Source of the DNA: Mammaliicoccus sciuri
GTDB lineage: Bacteria > Bacillota > Bacilli > Staphylococcales > Staphylococcaceae
DNA: 64,000 nucleotides
Assembly (NCBI RefSeq): GCF_025561425.1
Contig: NZ_CP094824.1
Span: 1,736,001 to 1,800,000, forward strand
Reading direction: 5' to 3'
The translations under genes and the position numbers were made by a program. The notes below the pieces were generated by a model. It saw nothing but the letters and a program-made list of their open reading frames with translations, had not been told where the DNA came from and did no database searches. Of the stretch, positions 16,599 to 26,551 are shown in pieces; the stretch's first letter is position 1, and every line of letters begins with the position of its first letter.

Positions 16599-17150
16599 AT
16601 GACAAAATATAGTGATGAATTTAAGTTGAAAGTTGTAAGAGATTATCTAGATGGCCATTATGGTTATCGAAAATTAGCTAAAAAATATAATATACCTGAT
16701 AAAATTATTATACGAACATGGGTAAAAGCCTTTCAATCATTCGGTGTAGATGGCATTAAAAAGAAACAGAAAAAGACAGTTTATTCTGTTACATTCAAAA
16801 TAAATGTATTAAACTATATGAAAAGAACAGGCGATTCCTTCCAAGATACAGCGATTAAATTTGGCCTAAATACCCCATCTATTATTGTGCGATGGAAAAA
16901 GATATATGACAAAGAAGGTGTGGAAGGACTCGAAAAGCCGAAAGGACGACCTCCCATGAAAAAGAAGAAACAGAAGAAATCTAATCAAAACCTATCACGA
17001 GAAAAAGAGTTAGAGCTAGAAAATGAAAATCTTCGATTAGAGAATGCTTATTTAAAAAAGTTGAACGCTTTTCGAGAGAATCCGAGTGCCTTTCTAGAAA
17101 AGCACAAGCAGCAGTGGCATTCGAACTCAAAGAAGAAGGATTCAAATTAA
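16599..17150 (+). CDS. IS-A orfA, transposase DNA-binding subunit (copy 1)
   Basis: A 183-residue OrfA with two helix-turn-helix units (YRKLAKKYNIPDKIIIRTWV and FQDTAIKFGLNTPSIIVRW), a basic linker (PMKKKKQKKSNQ) and a C-terminal leucine-zipper-like coil (LELENENLRLENAYLKKL). The final codons overlap orfB. The heptamer A_AAA_AAG at 17054-17060 in the zero frame permits -1 slippage into orfB, as in IS150 and IS911. OrfA alone probably regulates transposition. Confidence 0.88.
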   Translation: MTKYSDEFKLKVVRDYLDGHYGYRKLAKKYNIPDKIIIRTWVKAFQSFGVDGIKKKQKKTVYSVTFKINVLNYMKRTGDSFQDTAIKFGLNTPSIIVRWKKIYDKEGVEGLEKPKGRPPMKKKKQKKSNQNLSREKELELENENLRLENAYLKKLNAFRENPSAFLEKHKQQWHSNSKKKDSN

Positions 17151-17977
17151 AAGATATCTTAGTAAAGGTTGGTATACCAGAAGCAACCTATCATTACCAT
17201 GCCAAACAATTACAAAAGGAAGATTTAGATAAAGGTTGGAAGAAAAAGATCATTGAACTTTTTCAAAAACACAACGGTAAATACGGCTATCGTCGTATAT
17301 ATTTAGCTTTGAGAAATCAAGGTTATCTCATTAACCATAAGAAAGTACAACGAATTATGCGAGAACTAGGATTAAAATGTCAAAAATTCACACGTAAATC
17401 ACGCTATCAATCATACAAAGGTACAGTTGGTAAAGTGGCTGAAAATCGCTTGAATCGTAGATTCCATACATCTATTCGACTTCAAAAATTAGTGACAGAT
17501 ATCACTGAATTTAAATGTGCTGAAGAACAAAAATTATATCTCAGCCCTATTATGGATTTATACAATGGGGAAATCATTTCTTATGGTATATCCAGAAGAC
17601 CAACATTAGACTTAGTACTTCAATCATTGGATAAAGCAGTTACAATCATTAAGCATGAAGCACCATATCGTACGACGATACATTCTGATCAAGGTTGGCA
17701 TTATCAGCATAATGCATGGATTAGAAGATTATCGGAACAAAGGATTTATCAAAGTATGTCACGTAAAGCGACGTGTGCGGATAATGCTTCTATGGAGAAT
17801 TTCTTTGGCATCATGAAGCAGGAAATGTATCATGGAGAAGAACTTGTTAACTATGAAACATTAAAAAGAAGAATTGAGGATTACATCTATTGGTATAACA
17901 ATGAACGTTTGAAATTAAAATTGGCTGGACGAAGTCCAGTACAATACCGAACTCAATCCAGCCAATTAATAGCATAA
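17114..17977 (+). CDS. IS-A orfB, IS3-family DDE transposase (copy 1)
   Basis: The catalytic half, 287 residues from the internal ATG; the frame is open upstream to the slippery site at 17054-17060. An HTH_21 segment (YGYRRIYLALRNQGY) precedes the rve-type core with catalytic D (VTDITEF), D (HSDQGWHYQH) and E (MENFFGIMKQEM). No stop interrupts it and copy 2 is identical in protein, so a recently active element is likely. Made chiefly as OrfAB by frameshifting (inferred from the heptamer). Confidence 0.9.
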   Translation: MAFELKEEGFKLKDILVKVGIPEATYHYHAKQLQKEDLDKGWKKKIIELFQKHNGKYGYRRIYLALRNQGYLINHKKVQRIMRELGLKCQKFTRKSRYQSYKGTVGKVAENRLNRRFHTSIRLQKLVTDITEFKCAEEQKLYLSPIMDLYNGEIISYGISRRPTLDLVLQSLDKAVTIIKHEAPYRTTIHSDQGWHYQHNAWIRRLSEQRIYQSMSRKATCADNASMENFFGIMKQEMYHGEELVNYETLKRRIEDYIYWYNNERLKLKLAGRSPVQYRTQSSQLIA

Positions 17978-18184
17978 TGGAAACTCTAACTTTGGGGGGT
18001 CACTACCTTAACGGGTGGTTTGTTCTGCGGCTATAAGCCTCTATTACTGACCAGCCCTAAAAGGGCACTGAGAAGATCAGCCAAATGTACTACTTTCCCA
18101 GCAACCCTTAAAAGGGTTGTTTTATTTTTTCTTCTTTCGAGTTTCTTCCCCAGTAAAAGGATCTATGTACTCTATCATTGTTAA

Positions 18185-18601
18185 CTATTCTGCTACTATA
18201 TCCTCTTGTAATTGATTTCTTATATAATTTTCTATCACTTTTTTATTTCTACCAACTGTATCTACATAAAATCCTTTACACCAAAATTTTCTGTTACCAT
18301 ATCTATACTTTAAATGGGCATGTCTATCAAATATCATTAAGCTGCTCTTACCTTTTAAATAACCTACAAATTGAGAAACACTTAACTTTGGTGGAATGCT
18401 AACTAACATATGAATATGATCTTTACATGCTTCAGCTTCTATTATTTCTACACCTTTTCTTTCACACAATTGTCTTAAAATAATACCAATATCTCTTTTA
18501 ATTTTCCCATAAATAATTTGTCTACGATATTTTGGTGCAAACACAATGTGGTACTTACAATTCCATTTTGTATGTGCTAAACTGTTTGTGTCTGATGACA
18601 T
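18185..18601 (-). CDS. IS200-type TnpA, C-terminally truncated (copy 1)
   Basis: A Y1 HUH transposase that cuts single-stranded element ends. The HUH motif is H62-x-H64 (DHIHMLVSI) and the catalytic tyrosine is Y126 (ENYIRNQ). The reading frame stops after 138 residues because CAG has become TAG at codon 139; the intact copy at 22170-22649 continues to 159. The lost segment is the C-terminal tail after the catalytic helix, so activity may be reduced but is not excluded. The same stop is found in copy 3. Confidence 0.85.
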   Translation of the reverse strand: MSSDTNSLAHTKWNCKYHIVFAPKYRRQIIYGKIKRDIGIILRQLCERKGVEIIEAEACKDHIHMLVSIPPKLSVSQFVGYLKGKSSLMIFDRHAHLKYRYGNRKFWCKGFYVDTVGRNKKVIENYIRNQLQEDIVAE

Positions 18602-18737
18602 TTAATGCATCTCCTCGTGTTGTTAATTTTGGTTGGCTGACCAAATATTATTCTAGCATGTAGAGATGCATTTTTTAATACAACGGTGAAACCATACTGT
18701 ACCATACGCATAGCGTATGGTTTTAATTTCACAAATT

Positions 18738-18770
18738 AAAACACCTTAGCGCATAAACGCTAAGGTGTTT
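18738..18770. terminator. bidirectional terminator after the TauE/SafE gene
   Basis: AAACACCTTAGCG and CGCTAAGGTGTTT form a perfect 13-bp stem with a 6-nt loop; T runs are present on the plus side and shorter ones on the minus side. It begins 1 nt beyond the stop of the 257-residue permease gene. Confidence 0.8.
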
Positions 18771-18771
18771 T

Positions 18772-19545
18772 TTACATAAAGTGACTACTAATATAGTCAT
18801 ATAGATTTTTGAGAATTAACGTTATCGTTACAATAATAAATAATACTTTAACGTAAGATACGCCTTTTTTGATAGCAAATGTAACTCCTAAATATGAACC
18901 GATTACCATAGATACTGCCATACTTAATCCATAGATATAATTGACATGTCCTAAAACCATAAATAGCAGTAATGCACCTATGTTAGAAGCAAAGTTTAAA
19001 AATTTAGCATTTCCGGCTGCGTGTAAATAATCAAGACCAATCATTAATAAAGCAAATAGGAAGAATGATCCTGTTCCGCCTCCAAGAAATCCATCATAAT
19101 AACCAATTACCGTTACTCCAATAATAAACAAGATTGCTTTTTTAAGTGACAATTTCTTATATCGATTAATGTCTCCCCAATCTTTCTTTACAATTGAGTA
19201 TATAGTTACTAGTGCCAGTATAATAATTGCCAATGGCTTTAAATATTCTGGTGGTAAATATGTGGCAGTAATCGCACCAAATATCGAACCTACAAAGGAT
19301 AATGGAAATAATTTACCTACAATATCGAAATCTACTTTCTTCGCTCTTATAAATTTCATCGCACTCGTAAATGAACCGAATGAACTCGCTAATTTATTTG
19401 TACCTAGAGCTGTAGCTGGATCCATTCCCACTGCTAGTAATGCAGGTAAAGAAATTAATCCTCCTCCACCTACAACTGAATCGATAAATGATGCAATTAA
19501 ACCAAATAAAATAATGATTAATAATATATTTAAATCAAACTCCAT
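18772..19545 (-). CDS. TauE/SafE (TSUP) family permease
   Basis: A 257-residue inner membrane protein of the TSUP family (sulfite, sulfonate or related anion exporters). Typical half-repeats are visible: SFIDSVVGGGGLISLPALLAVG (about 21-42) and the second GYYDGFLGGGTGSFF (147-161), with about eight hydrophobic segments. The substrate is not predictable. A second, cst-linked TSUP protein lies at 39378. The ribosome site GGAGA precedes the ATG. Its neighbour upstream is thiI on the same strand, with a 47-bp gap. Confidence 0.85.
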   Translation of the reverse strand: MEFDLNILLIIILFGLIASFIDSVVGGGGLISLPALLAVGMDPATALGTNKLASSFGSFTSAMKFIRAKKVDFDIVGKLFPLSFVGSIFGAITATYLPPEYLKPLAIIILALVTIYSIVKKDWGDINRYKKLSLKKAILFIIGVTVIGYYDGFLGGGTGSFFLFALLMIGLDYLHAAGNAKFLNFASNIGALLLFMVLGHVNYIYGLSMAVSMVIGSYLGVTFAIKKGVSYVKVLFIIVTITLILKNLYDYISSHFM

Positions 19546-19592
19546 ATGGATATCTCCTCTACTTTAATGATAACGACATCCCAACGTTCGTA

Positions 19593-20810
19593 TTAAAGTA
19601 GTTCATCCATCCATTCGTCTTTTTGTTGATTCAAATCATCATGCTTAGAAATTGTAAGTGTTTCTACATTTTTAACCGCTTCATCAATTAGTGGACCAAA
19701 ATCAAATTTAGATTCAAAATATTCCACTTTTTCTAGTTTAGGATTTGTCTTCGGATTTTTTGGTGTGAAAATCGTACAACAATCCTCAAATGGTTGAATT
19801 GATAAATCAAATGTATTAATTGCTTTCGCCTTTTTAACAATATCTTCTTTATCAAATGTAAGTAACGGACGTAAAATAGGCATTGATGTTACACTGTTAA
19901 TGGCATACATACTACCTAATGTTTGACTTGCTACTTGTCCTAAGTTCTCACCATTTACAATTGCATGTGCACCGATTTCATGTGCTACTTTCTCAGTAAC
20001 TCTTAACATCATTCTTCTTGTACTTGTCATTGTAAAGCTTTCTTCAACGACTTTATGAATTTGCTTTTGAAGTTCTGTAAAAGGTACAATATGCAATTTG
20101 ATATCGCCTGTTAAGTGTGCAAGTTGTTTTGTTAAATCGATTACTTTTTGTTTAGCTTGTTCACTTGTATATGGCGGACTATGAAAATGAATAGCTTCAA
20201 TTGTCACGCCTCGTTTCATCACTTCCATACCTGCTACTGGTGAATCTATTCCACCTGAAAGCATAAGTAATGTTTTACCACCAGTTCCTACAGGTAATCC
20301 ACCAGCGCCTTCAAGTACACGATTGTACATATAAATAGCGTCTTTACGAACTTCTACTTTAATTTTATGATCTGGATGTTTAACATTTACTATAATGTGA
20401 TCAGTATTTTGAAGTACATACCCACCTAACTCTTGTTGCAATTGAAAAGTATCAAGTTCAAACGTTTTATCTGCACGTTTGACGTCAATTTTAAATGTGT
20501 CTCCCTCTTTAAAATCATGCGCAAACTTTAAAGCGACTTCTTTCATTAAATCTAAATCTTTTTCAATTCGAACTACTGGACTTACAGAGTGTACGCCAAA
20601 CACAGTTTGAATTCTGCTTATCATTTCTTCAATGTCAGAACCTTCGTGTACATAGATATACATACGGTCACGATTTGCACGTACTTTATAACCTTGAAGT
20701 GGCATTAATCGACTTTTGATATTTGCTTTTAATTTATTCACAAACATATTTCTATTACCTGTTTTTAAAGTCAGCTCTCCGTATCTCACTAATATGTGAT
20801 CATAATTCAT
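19593..20810 (-). CDS. thiI: tRNA 4-thiouridine synthase ThiI
   Basis: Transfers sulfur to uridine 8 of tRNA and, with ThiS, to thiazole in thiamine synthesis. The 405-residue protein has the N-terminal ferredoxin-like and THUMP domains (1-165) and an ATP pyrophosphatase domain with the PP-loop SGGIDSP at 185-191. There is no C-terminal rhodanese domain, as usual in Gram-positives; the FEDCCTIF cysteines near 343-344 are candidates for sulfur handling. Its start overlaps the end of the upstream cysteine desulfurase gene by 11 nt, so the sulfur donor and user are translationally coupled. Confidence 0.95.
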   Translation of the reverse strand: MNYDHILVRYGELTLKTGNRNMFVNKLKANIKSRLMPLQGYKVRANRDRMYIYVHEGSDIEEMISRIQTVFGVHSVSPVVRIEKDLDLMKEVALKFAHDFKEGDTFKIDVKRADKTFELDTFQLQQELGGYVLQNTDHIIVNVKHPDHKIKVEVRKDAIYMYNRVLEGAGGLPVGTGGKTLLMLSGGIDSPVAGMEVMKRGVTIEAIHFHSPPYTSEQAKQKVIDLTKQLAHLTGDIKLHIVPFTELQKQIHKVVEESFTMTSTRRMMLRVTEKVAHEIGAHAIVNGENLGQVASQTLGSMYAINSVTSMPILRPLLTFDKEDIVKKAKAINTFDLSIQPFEDCCTIFTPKNPKTNPKLEKVEYFESKFDFGPLIDEAVKNVETLTISKHDDLNQQKDEWMDELL

Positions 20811-21945
20811 ATTTTATTAACTCCTTTACCTCTTTATATACTTTATCAAAGGCATCTTTAAAACGTTCTATTTGTTCATTCGTTAAATCTGGTGCAATAC
20901 TTATTCTTATACTTCCTTCAATAACAAGGTTACTTAATCCCATTGCTTTTAACGTTTCATTATGAGAACTTTTCTTTGAAGAACATGCACTCGTTGTAGA
21001 CAAATAAATTTCAAATTTAGAAAATGCATTGACTAATACTTCACCTTTAACACCTGGAAAAGAAATATTTAATATATATGGTGCTGCATCGATTGGTGAA
21101 TTAACCAAGACACCTTTATATTGTTCTACAAAAGCTCTAATTTCTTTACCTCTTTGACTTAATACTTGAGCATTATCTTCCATACGATCGTTCATTATTC
21201 TCATCGCTTTTGCTAATGCAATATTGACAGGTGCATTAACTGTACCGCTTCTTAAGCCTTGCTCTTGTCCGCCACCAAATATAATCTGTTTAATCGATTT
21301 AATTTGTTTAATCGCCAAAATACCTGAACCTTTTAATCCGTGGAATTTATGTGCGCTTAAACTATAACTATCTGCTAAATTAATATCTAAAGGTATTTTC
21401 CCAAAACCTTGTACGCCATCTAGATGAAAATGTACTTTAGGATATTCTTCTAAAATTCGACTAATTTCTTCAATCGGTTGAATTTGCCCCATTACATTAT
21501 TGACATGCATGCATGTAACAAGTACAACATCATCGTTAAGCAATTCTTGTAAAGATGATATATCTAATTTCCCATCATTCGTCGTTTTAATATATTTTAA
21601 ATTAAAACCTTCGTCCTCTAATCCTCTCATCGTTTCAAGAACTGACGGATGTTCCATTTTAGTTGTAAGGATTGTATTACCAAATCTCTTTTTCGCTTTG
21701 GCCATCCCTTGAAGTGCGATATTATTCGATTCGGTAGCACCACTTGTAAATATAATATTGAATGGATCTTTTAAATTTAAATATTGTTTAATATTTTCTC
21801 TTGCTTTATCAAGTAAATGAGCAATCTTTATGCCGGCTGAATGAGGACTATTTGGATTAAAAAAGTATTGTTGATTCATTTGTGTATATGTTTGGATAAC
21901 GTCCTCATTAGGCTTTGTCGTTGCAGCATTATCAAGATATATCAT
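20800..21945 (-). CDS. cysteine desulfurase, NifS/IscS-like, partner of ThiI
   Basis: A pyridoxal-phosphate enzyme that removes sulfur from cysteine as a persulfide, here probably for tRNA thiolation by ThiI. The 381-residue protein ([13 protein letters not shown]) has the PLP lysine K200 in SAHKFHG and the persulfide cysteine C321 in TSACSSKK. The ATG at 21945 follows AGAGGTG; an upstream in-frame start would add 13 unlikely residues. Genes of this pair are coupled in Bacilli (nifZ-thiI in Bacillus). It has the standard fold-I class V signatures and normal length. Confidence 0.93.
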   Translation of the reverse strand: MIYLDNAATTKPNEDVIQTYTQMNQQYFFNPNSPHSAGIKIAHLLDKARENIKQYLNLKDPFNIIFTSGATESNNIALQGMAKAKKRFGNTILTTKMEHPSVLETMRGLEDEGFNLKYIKTTNDGKLDISSLQELLNDDVVLVTCMHVNNVMGQIQPIEEISRILEEYPKVHFHLDGVQGFGKIPLDINLADSYSLSAHKFHGLKGSGILAIKQIKSIKQIIFGGGQEQGLRSGTVNAPVNIALAKAMRIMNDRMEDNAQVLSQRGKEIRAFVEQYKGVLVNSPIDAAPYILNISFPGVKGEVLVNAFSKFEIYLSTTSACSSKKSSHNETLKAMGLSNLVIEGSIRISIAPDLTNEQIERFKDAFDKVYKEVKELIKYEL

Positions 21946-22040
21946 ACTGTCACCTCTTTTTTTCATTATATAATGATACCACAAGTCATTTCGTATAGAT
22001 ATACTAATTGACTTAGAAAAAACATCTATGAACTCAGAAA

Positions 22041-22783
22041 ATCAAAACCACTCGTTTAACGGGTGGTTTGTTCTGCGGCTATAAGCCTCTATTACTGACC
22101 AGCCCTAAAAGGGCACTGAGAAGATCAGCCAAATGTACTACTTTCCCAGCAACCCTTAAAAGGGTTGTTTTATTTTTTCTTCTTTCGAGTTTCTTCCCCA
22201 GTAAAAGGATCTATGTACTCTATCATTGTTAACTGTTCTGCTACTATATCCTCTTGTAATTGATTTCTTATATAATTTTCTATCACTTTTTTATTTCTAC
22301 CAACTGTATCTACATAAAATCCTTTACACCAAAATTTTCTGTTACCATATCTATACTTTAAATGGGCATGTCTATCAAATATCATTAAGCTGCTCTTACC
22401 TTTTAAATAACCTACAAATTGAGAAACACTTAACTTTGGTGGAATGCTAACTAACATATGAATATGATCTTTACATGCTTCAGCTTCTATTATTTCTACA
22501 CCTTTTCTTTCACACAATTGTCTTAAAATAATACCAATATCTCTTTTAATTTTCCCATAAATAATTTGTCTACGATATTTTGGTGCAAACACAATGTGGT
22601 ACTTACAATTCCATTTTGTATGTGCTAAACTGTTTGTGTCTGATGACATTTAATGCATCTCCTCGTGTTGTTAATTTTGGTTGGCTGACCAAATATTATT
22701 CTAGCATGTAAAGATGCATTTTTTAATACAACGGTGAAACCATACTGTACCATACGCATAGCGTATGGTTTTAATTTCACAAA
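22041..22783 (-). mobile_element. IS200-type element IS-C, copy 2, intact
   Basis: A 743-bp element with the boundaries ATCAAAACC and TTTCACAAA, end hairpins AACCACTCGTT with AACGGGTGGTT (one mismatch, unlike copies 1 and 3) and CCATACGC with GCGTATGG, plus a full-length tnpA. Only one gene and no tnpB, so IS200-like. It lies between the iscS-type start and the ezrA terminator, in the same orientation as both. Confidence 0.85.
22170..22649 (-). CDS. tnpA: IS200-type TnpA, Y1 transposase (copy 2, full length)
   Basis: A 159-residue HUH/Y1 transposase with H62-x-H64 and Y126, ending in a lysine-rich tail (EETRKKKK). It has the usual Y1 transposase length of about 150-160 residues. The other two copies are the same but for a stop at codon 139. 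It probably moves IS-C by the single-strand peel-and-paste mechanism known for IS200/IS605. The start ATG is preceded by GAGGAGATGCATTAA, giving a good ribosome site. Confidence 0.92.
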   Translation of the reverse strand: MSSDTNSLAHTKWNCKYHIVFAPKYRRQIIYGKIKRDIGIILRQLCERKGVEIIEAEACKDHIHMLVSIPPKLSVSQFVGYLKGKSSLMIFDRHAHLKYRYGNRKFWCKGFYVDTVGRNKKVIENYIRNQLQEDIVAEQLTMIEYIDPFTGEETRKKKK

Positions 22784-22821
22784 TAAATAAAGGCAAAGAC
22801 ATTTACCATGTCTTTGCCTTT
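22780..22821 (-). terminator. terminator of ezrA
   Basis: AAAGGCAAAGACAT (22789-22802) and ATGTCTTTGCCTTT (22808-22821) form a perfect 14-bp stem, followed on the minus strand by T-rich sequence that runs into the IS-C boundary. Confidence 0.75.
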
Positions 22822-22830
22822 AAAACGTTC

Positions 22831-24525
22831 TTATCGTTTATTTACATCTTCTTCTATTTTTTCACTGATACCCGGCTCTACTTTTTCAAGCGCTGCTTCA
22901 GCTATTTCAATAGCACGTTTATATCTATTGTTAGCAAACAGTCTTTCTGCTTCATTAAGACTCTTATTCAGTTCATTATTTTCTTTTCTGTATCTATTAC
23001 CATATTGAATTAATGTTTCAGCATGAACAGCATTAATAAGTACATCTGTTGTTTCATCTTCAAATTTATTCATTTGAAGTACAATGTTACTTACTTTATC
23101 TTTCACATATTGTACATTAATAGGTCTTTGACTAAAGATTTTATTTACTTCACGGATTTCGTGATCAATTTCATTTTTCATAATGATAAATCTTTCAGGT
23201 ACACTTGGTAAATTAGATGCTAATAAATTTCTATATATTTCTTCTTTCTTAGATTGAACACGTAATGTATTTTGTTGAGCTGTAGCTTCGTCTTCTCTAA
23301 GAGAAACTAAATGATTTTGTATTTTTTGTTGGTTATCATTAATTACTTTAACATGTTCTTCTATATATAGTAGATTATCTTCAACTTCACTATAGCGTAC
23401 ATTTGTTTTAGCCATTTCACCTAAAATTTCATCGTATACACTGATTAAGTTTTGAATTTCATTCTCATACTGTCTTACTTTATGTACATCTTCTTCAGAA
23501 ATATAATAGTTCTCTTTAACATATTCAATTTCAGTTTGAAGTGTGTAGTTCATATCTTTAGCATGGAATAATTCATCTGTAATAATTTCTTTAGATTGTT
23601 CGACAGTATTTTTAGATTTTACTTCATGTTCGATTAAATCATACATATCATCTAAAGCATCATTAATTTCATTAATAATACTTTCAGCTTTCGTTAATTC
23701 TAATCTTCCAATCAATGGTTCAACTAAATTTAATTTGCCACGTAAAGTTTGAAGCGTCCCTTCTACTTTAACGTGTTCAAGGTTATAACCTTCAACTTTC
23801 AAATCTCTACATCCGAATTTCAAGTCTTGGAATTGACCTGGTAATTCTTTTTGTACATCTTTGATCAATAATGGAATTTCCTCCATATCTTCTTGCATAC
23901 GTTTCATATCCGTATTCAGTTGATCGATATGACCACTTGCTTTAATGTAGTGTCCATCTTCAACAAGTTCTTCATATTGTTCAATTCTAGGTAGAAAAGC
24001 TTCGATGTTTTTTTCGATTAGTTCAGCAGCATCCCCAAACTGGTGTCTATTCGCTAATACTTCTCTCTTCGTTTCTCTATAAATCTGTTTAGATTCATCG
24101 TATAGTTTGTCGCTTGTTTCCACTGTTGTCATTAATTCTGTAACACTCTGAGTTAAGCGCATATATTTCTTTTCTATACCATCCATTATTTTGTTAGCAT
24201 CAGCAATACTTTCTTCTGATTGTGAGAACTTAAATTTATCAAGTTCTGCATCAGCATCATGAATTTTTGCATCTACAACTTTTAAATCTTCTTGTAAAAC
24301 AGTTTGCCATTCTCTTTTAAATTGGTCATACTTGTCTTTAGCTTCACCATGGATATTTAATTTTTTAAGCTTCGCTAATTCATCTTGAAAAGGTAATTGC
24401 TTAATTTTTTGCTTACGCTGCTCAGTCTCAGTAATCAAATTTCGCTTTGATGTACGCAACCATAACATTATACCAATACCAATTAATATAATGATTATAA
24501 CTGCAAGTGTTATATAAATTGCCAT
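22831..24525 (-). CDS. ezrA: septation ring formation regulator EzrA
   Basis: EzrA binds FtsZ, prevents extra Z rings and helps recruit the divisome. The 564-residue length equals staphylococcal EzrA. Residues 2-22 form a single N-terminal membrane helix ([20 protein letters not shown]), followed by a long coiled-coil, spectrin-like cytoplasmic domain rich in E, K and L. It is monocistronic with its own terminator. The ribosome site GGAGG is well placed. The fRMsr and rpsD genes are divergent upstream, the conserved staphylococcal layout. Confidence 0.95.
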   Translation of the reverse strand: MAIYITLAVIIIILIGIGIMLWLRTSKRNLITETEQRKQKIKQLPFQDELAKLKKLNIHGEAKDKYDQFKREWQTVLQEDLKVVDAKIHDADAELDKFKFSQSEESIADANKIMDGIEKKYMRLTQSVTELMTTVETSDKLYDESKQIYRETKREVLANRHQFGDAAELIEKNIEAFLPRIEQYEELVEDGHYIKASGHIDQLNTDMKRMQEDMEEIPLLIKDVQKELPGQFQDLKFGCRDLKVEGYNLEHVKVEGTLQTLRGKLNLVEPLIGRLELTKAESIINEINDALDDMYDLIEHEVKSKNTVEQSKEIITDELFHAKDMNYTLQTEIEYVKENYYISEEDVHKVRQYENEIQNLISVYDEILGEMAKTNVRYSEVEDNLLYIEEHVKVINDNQQKIQNHLVSLREDEATAQQNTLRVQSKKEEIYRNLLASNLPSVPERFIIMKNEIDHEIREVNKIFSQRPINVQYVKDKVSNIVLQMNKFEDETTDVLINAVHAETLIQYGNRYRKENNELNKSLNEAERLFANNRYKRAIEIAEAALEKVEPGISEKIEEDVNKR

Positions 24526-24661
24526 TATGTATTCTCCTCCTAAATCGTTCTCTTTATTATAACGTAAAATATATTTCCAACAAACCTTTTTCTATGCAAA
24601 ACATATTCAAAATCATAAAATAGTAATATAATTCAAATAAATATTGAAATGAGGAATAAAA

Positions 24662-25126
24662 ATGTCAGAACAACAACTAGATTATTCATTACTCAACCGC
24701 CAATTAGATGGTTTATTATCAGGAGAACAAGATTTAATTGCTAATTTAAGTAATGCATCTGCGTTCATCAACCAATTCTTACCAAACATTAATTGGGTTG
24801 GGTTTTATCTTATTAAAAATAATGCCTTAAAACTTGGTCCATTTCAAGGATTACCAGCTTGTGTAGACATTGAAATTGGTAAAGGGGTTTGTGGAACAGC
24901 TGTTGCCGAAAAGCAATCACAACTTGTTGAAGATGTTAATCAATTCCCTGGGCATATTGCATGTGATGCGAATAGCCAATCAGAAATCGTTATACCTATA
25001 TACTATAACAAAGAAATCATCGGTGTGTTAGATATAGATGCACCTGTTAAATCAAGATTTGATCGAACTGATCTTGAAGGGTTAGAATTATTTGTCAAAA
25101 CGCTAGAAAAGCATATCCATCTTTAA
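24662..25126 (+). CDS. free methionine-(R)-sulfoxide reductase, GAF domain
   Basis: Reduces free methionine-R-sulfoxide using thioredoxin. The 154-residue GAF-fold protein carries the three functional cysteines C67, C77 and C101, with the same spacing (10 and 24) as C84, C94 and C118 of the E. coli enzyme. WVGFYLI (45-51) and the terminal GVLDIDAP block also match the family. The gene is divergent from ezrA and precedes rpsD. Ribosome site is GAGGAATAAAA before the ATG. Identification is secure for the family; the locus name msrC is avoided. Confidence 0.92.
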   Translation: MSEQQLDYSLLNRQLDGLLSGEQDLIANLSNASAFINQFLPNINWVGFYLIKNNALKLGPFQGLPACVDIEIGKGVCGTAVAEKQSQLVEDVNQFPGHIACDANSQSEIVIPIYYNKEIIGVLDIDAPVKSRFDRTDLEGLELFVKTLEKHIHL

Positions 25127-25134
25127 AATATAAA

Positions 25135-25163
25135 TTGACATGAACAAAACAAAAATGTATAAT
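25135..25163 (+). promoter_or_regulatory. consensus promoter of rpsD
   Basis: TTGACA (25135-25140) and TATAAT (25158-25163) are separated by exactly 17 nt: a perfect sigma-A promoter. It leaves a leader of about 180 nt before the ATG at 25352. Confidence 0.9.
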
Positions 25164-25169
25164 AGCTTT

Positions 25170-25335
25170 TGTGTGAATTAACGAAAGTAGCAGTTAAATA
25201 TTATAAGGCTCTATGTTATTCCCAAAGAAGGCGTGTTGTGTAACCGCGGCTGCAAGGTGAAGGCACACAAATATAACATATCCCTATGAGCATTTAACAT
25301 TCTTTCTTGTTTCTTCATAACAATCAAACAAGAAA
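25170..25335 (+). ncRNA. rpsD mRNA leader, likely S4 autoregulatory site
   Basis: A long, structured leader separates the strong promoter from rpsD. In Bacillus, r-protein S4 represses its own gene by binding the rpsD leader. Here I see a conserved-looking block around GGCTGCAAGGTGAAGGCAC and, at 25303-25335, a stem (TTTCTTGTTT with AAACAAGAAA) ending one base before the ribosome site AAAGGAGG, placed to control its exposure. Homology to the Bacillus leader is inferred from position and general layout. Confidence 0.6.
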
Positions 25336-25351
25336 AAGGAGGAACTTCAAA

Positions 25352-25954
25352 ATGGCAAGATTTAGAGGTTCAAACTGGAAAAAATCACGTCGTTTAGGTA
25401 TTTCATTAAGCGGCACAGGTAAAGAATTAGAAAAACGTCCTTACGTACCAGGACAACACGGTCCAACTCAACGTAAAAAATTATCTGAGTATGGTCTTCA
25501 ATTGCAAGAGAAACAAAAATTACGTTACATGTACGGAATCAACGAACGTCAATTCCGCACTATTTTCGATAAAGCTGGTAACATGAAAGGTATCCACGGT
25601 GATAACTTCATGGCACTATTAGCTTCACGTTTAGACGCAGTAGTTTACCAATTAGGTTTAGCTCGTACTCGTCGTCAAGCACGTCAATTAGTTAACCATG
25701 GTCACGTAACTGTAGATGGCGCTCGTGTTGATATCCCATCTTACACTTTAAAACCTGGTCAAACTATCGGTGTTCGTGAAAAATCACAAAAATTAAACAT
25801 CGTATTAGAATCAGTTGAATTAAGTCATCACGTTCCTGATTACTTATCATTCGATGCTGACAAATTAGAAGGTACTTTCGTACGCGTTCCAGAACGTAGC
25901 GAATTATCTGCTGAAATCAATGAACAATTAATCGTTGAGTACTACTCTCGTTAA
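25352..25954 (+). CDS. rpsD: 30S ribosomal protein S4
   Basis: A 200-residue primary 16S rRNA-binding protein, an early assembly protein. It begins [19 protein letters not shown] and contains the S4 domain [20 protein letters not shown] and a C-terminal [20 protein letters not shown]. The start at 25352 follows AAAGGAGG at 25336-25343; the frame is open upstream but that region is the leader. Codon use is highly biased, as expected for an abundant protein. Monocistronic with a clear terminator. Probably self-regulated through its leader. Confidence 0.98.
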   Translation: MARFRGSNWKKSRRLGISLSGTGKELEKRPYVPGQHGPTQRKKLSEYGLQLQEKQKLRYMYGINERQFRTIFDKAGNMKGIHGDNFMALLASRLDAVVYQLGLARTRRQARQLVNHGHVTVDGARVDIPSYTLKPGQTIGVREKSQKLNIVLESVELSHHVPDYLSFDADKLEGTFVRVPERSELSAEINEQLIVEYYSR

Positions 25955-25966
25955 TCTTTGTTCAAC

Positions 25967-25998
25967 AAAACCACTTTCATTTCGAAAGTGGTTTTTTT
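25967..25998 (+). terminator. terminator of rpsD
   Basis: AAAACCACTTTC pairs with GAAAGTGGTTTT around a 5-nt loop, followed by seven T. Begins 13 nt after the rpsD stop. Confidence 0.92.
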
Positions 25999-26134
25999 AT
26001 TTTGTGAAATTAAAACCATACGCTATGCGTATGGTACAGTATGGTTTCACCGTTGTATTAAAAAATGCATCTCTACATGCTAGAATAATATTTGGTCAGC
26101 CAACCAAAATTAACAACACGAGGAGATGCATTAA

Positions 26135-26551
26135 ATGTCATCAGACACAAACAGTTTAGCACATACAAAATGGAATTGTAAGTACCACATTGTGTTTGCA
26201 CCAAAATATCGTAGACAAATTATTTATGGGAAAATTAAAAGAGATATTGGTATTATTTTAAGACAATTGTGTGAAAGAAAAGGTGTAGAAATAATAGAAG
26301 CTGAAGCATGTAAAGATCATATTCATATGTTAGTTAGCATTCCACCAAAGTTAAGTGTTTCTCAATTTGTAGGTTATTTAAAAGGTAAGAGCAGCTTAAT
26401 GATATTTGATAGACATGCCCATTTAAAGTATAGATATGGTAACAGAAAATTTTGGTGTAAAGGATTTTATGTAGATACAGTTGGTAGAAATAAAAAAGTG
26501 ATAGAAAATTATATAAGAAATCAATTACAAGAGGATATAGTAGCAGAATAG
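26135..26551 (+). CDS. IS200-type TnpA, C-terminally truncated (copy 3)
   Basis: A 138-residue version of the Y1 transposase, identical to copy 1 in protein; HUH residues H62 and H64 and tyrosine Y126 are intact, and translation stops at a TAG in place of the CAG of the 159-residue copy. The frame downstream of the stop is otherwise intact (codons for LTMIEYIDPF follow), showing a single-base change. Together with copy 1 it shows that the mutation predates duplication of the nested element. Confidence 0.85.
   Translation: MSSDTNSLAHTKWNCKYHIVFAPKYRRQIIYGKIKRDIGIILRQLCERKGVEIIEAEACKDHIHMLVSIPPKLSVSQFVGYLKGKSSLMIFDRHAHLKYRYGNRKFWCKGFYVDTVGRNKKVIENYIRNQLQEDIVAE

Larger units (their letters stand above)
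16544..18007 (+). mobile_element. IS3-family element IS-A, copy 1
   Basis: A 1464-bp element with inverted termini GGTACTGCACCCCTAAAGTT and GGTAGTGACCCCCCAAAGTT, flanked by the duplication TTA (16541-16543 and 18008-18010). Its left end is itself a hairpin (CCCCTAAAGTTAG with CTAACTTTAGGGG) just before orfA. Copy 2 at 26729-28192 has the same length and identical predicted proteins. Confidence 0.9.
16527..18735 (-). mobile_element. IS200-type element IS-C, copy 1, split by IS-A1
   Basis: An IS200/IS605-family element of about 742 bp without a tnpB gene, interrupted by IS-A1 in the loop of its terminal hairpin. The tnpA-distal hairpin is AACCACCCGTT with AACGGGTGGTT, the other end carries CCATACGC with GCGTATGG. 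The shared boundaries ATCAAAACC and TTTCACAAA are seen in all three copies. Compared with the intact copy at 22041-22783 it has a nonsense mutation in tnpA and lacks one T of the target duplication. It lies between the convergent nadK and TauE genes. Confidence 0.8.

Noticed and set aside
25140-25335. T-box riboswitch in the rpsD leader
   Set aside because: No T-box sequence or terminator; an S4-type leader fits the gene better.
18771-26000. Inversion between the two oppositely oriented nested IS copies
   Set aside because: The intervening genes (TauE, thiI, iscS-type, ezrA, fRMsr, rpsD) are in the same order and orientation as remembered for staphylococci, so no inversion is evident.
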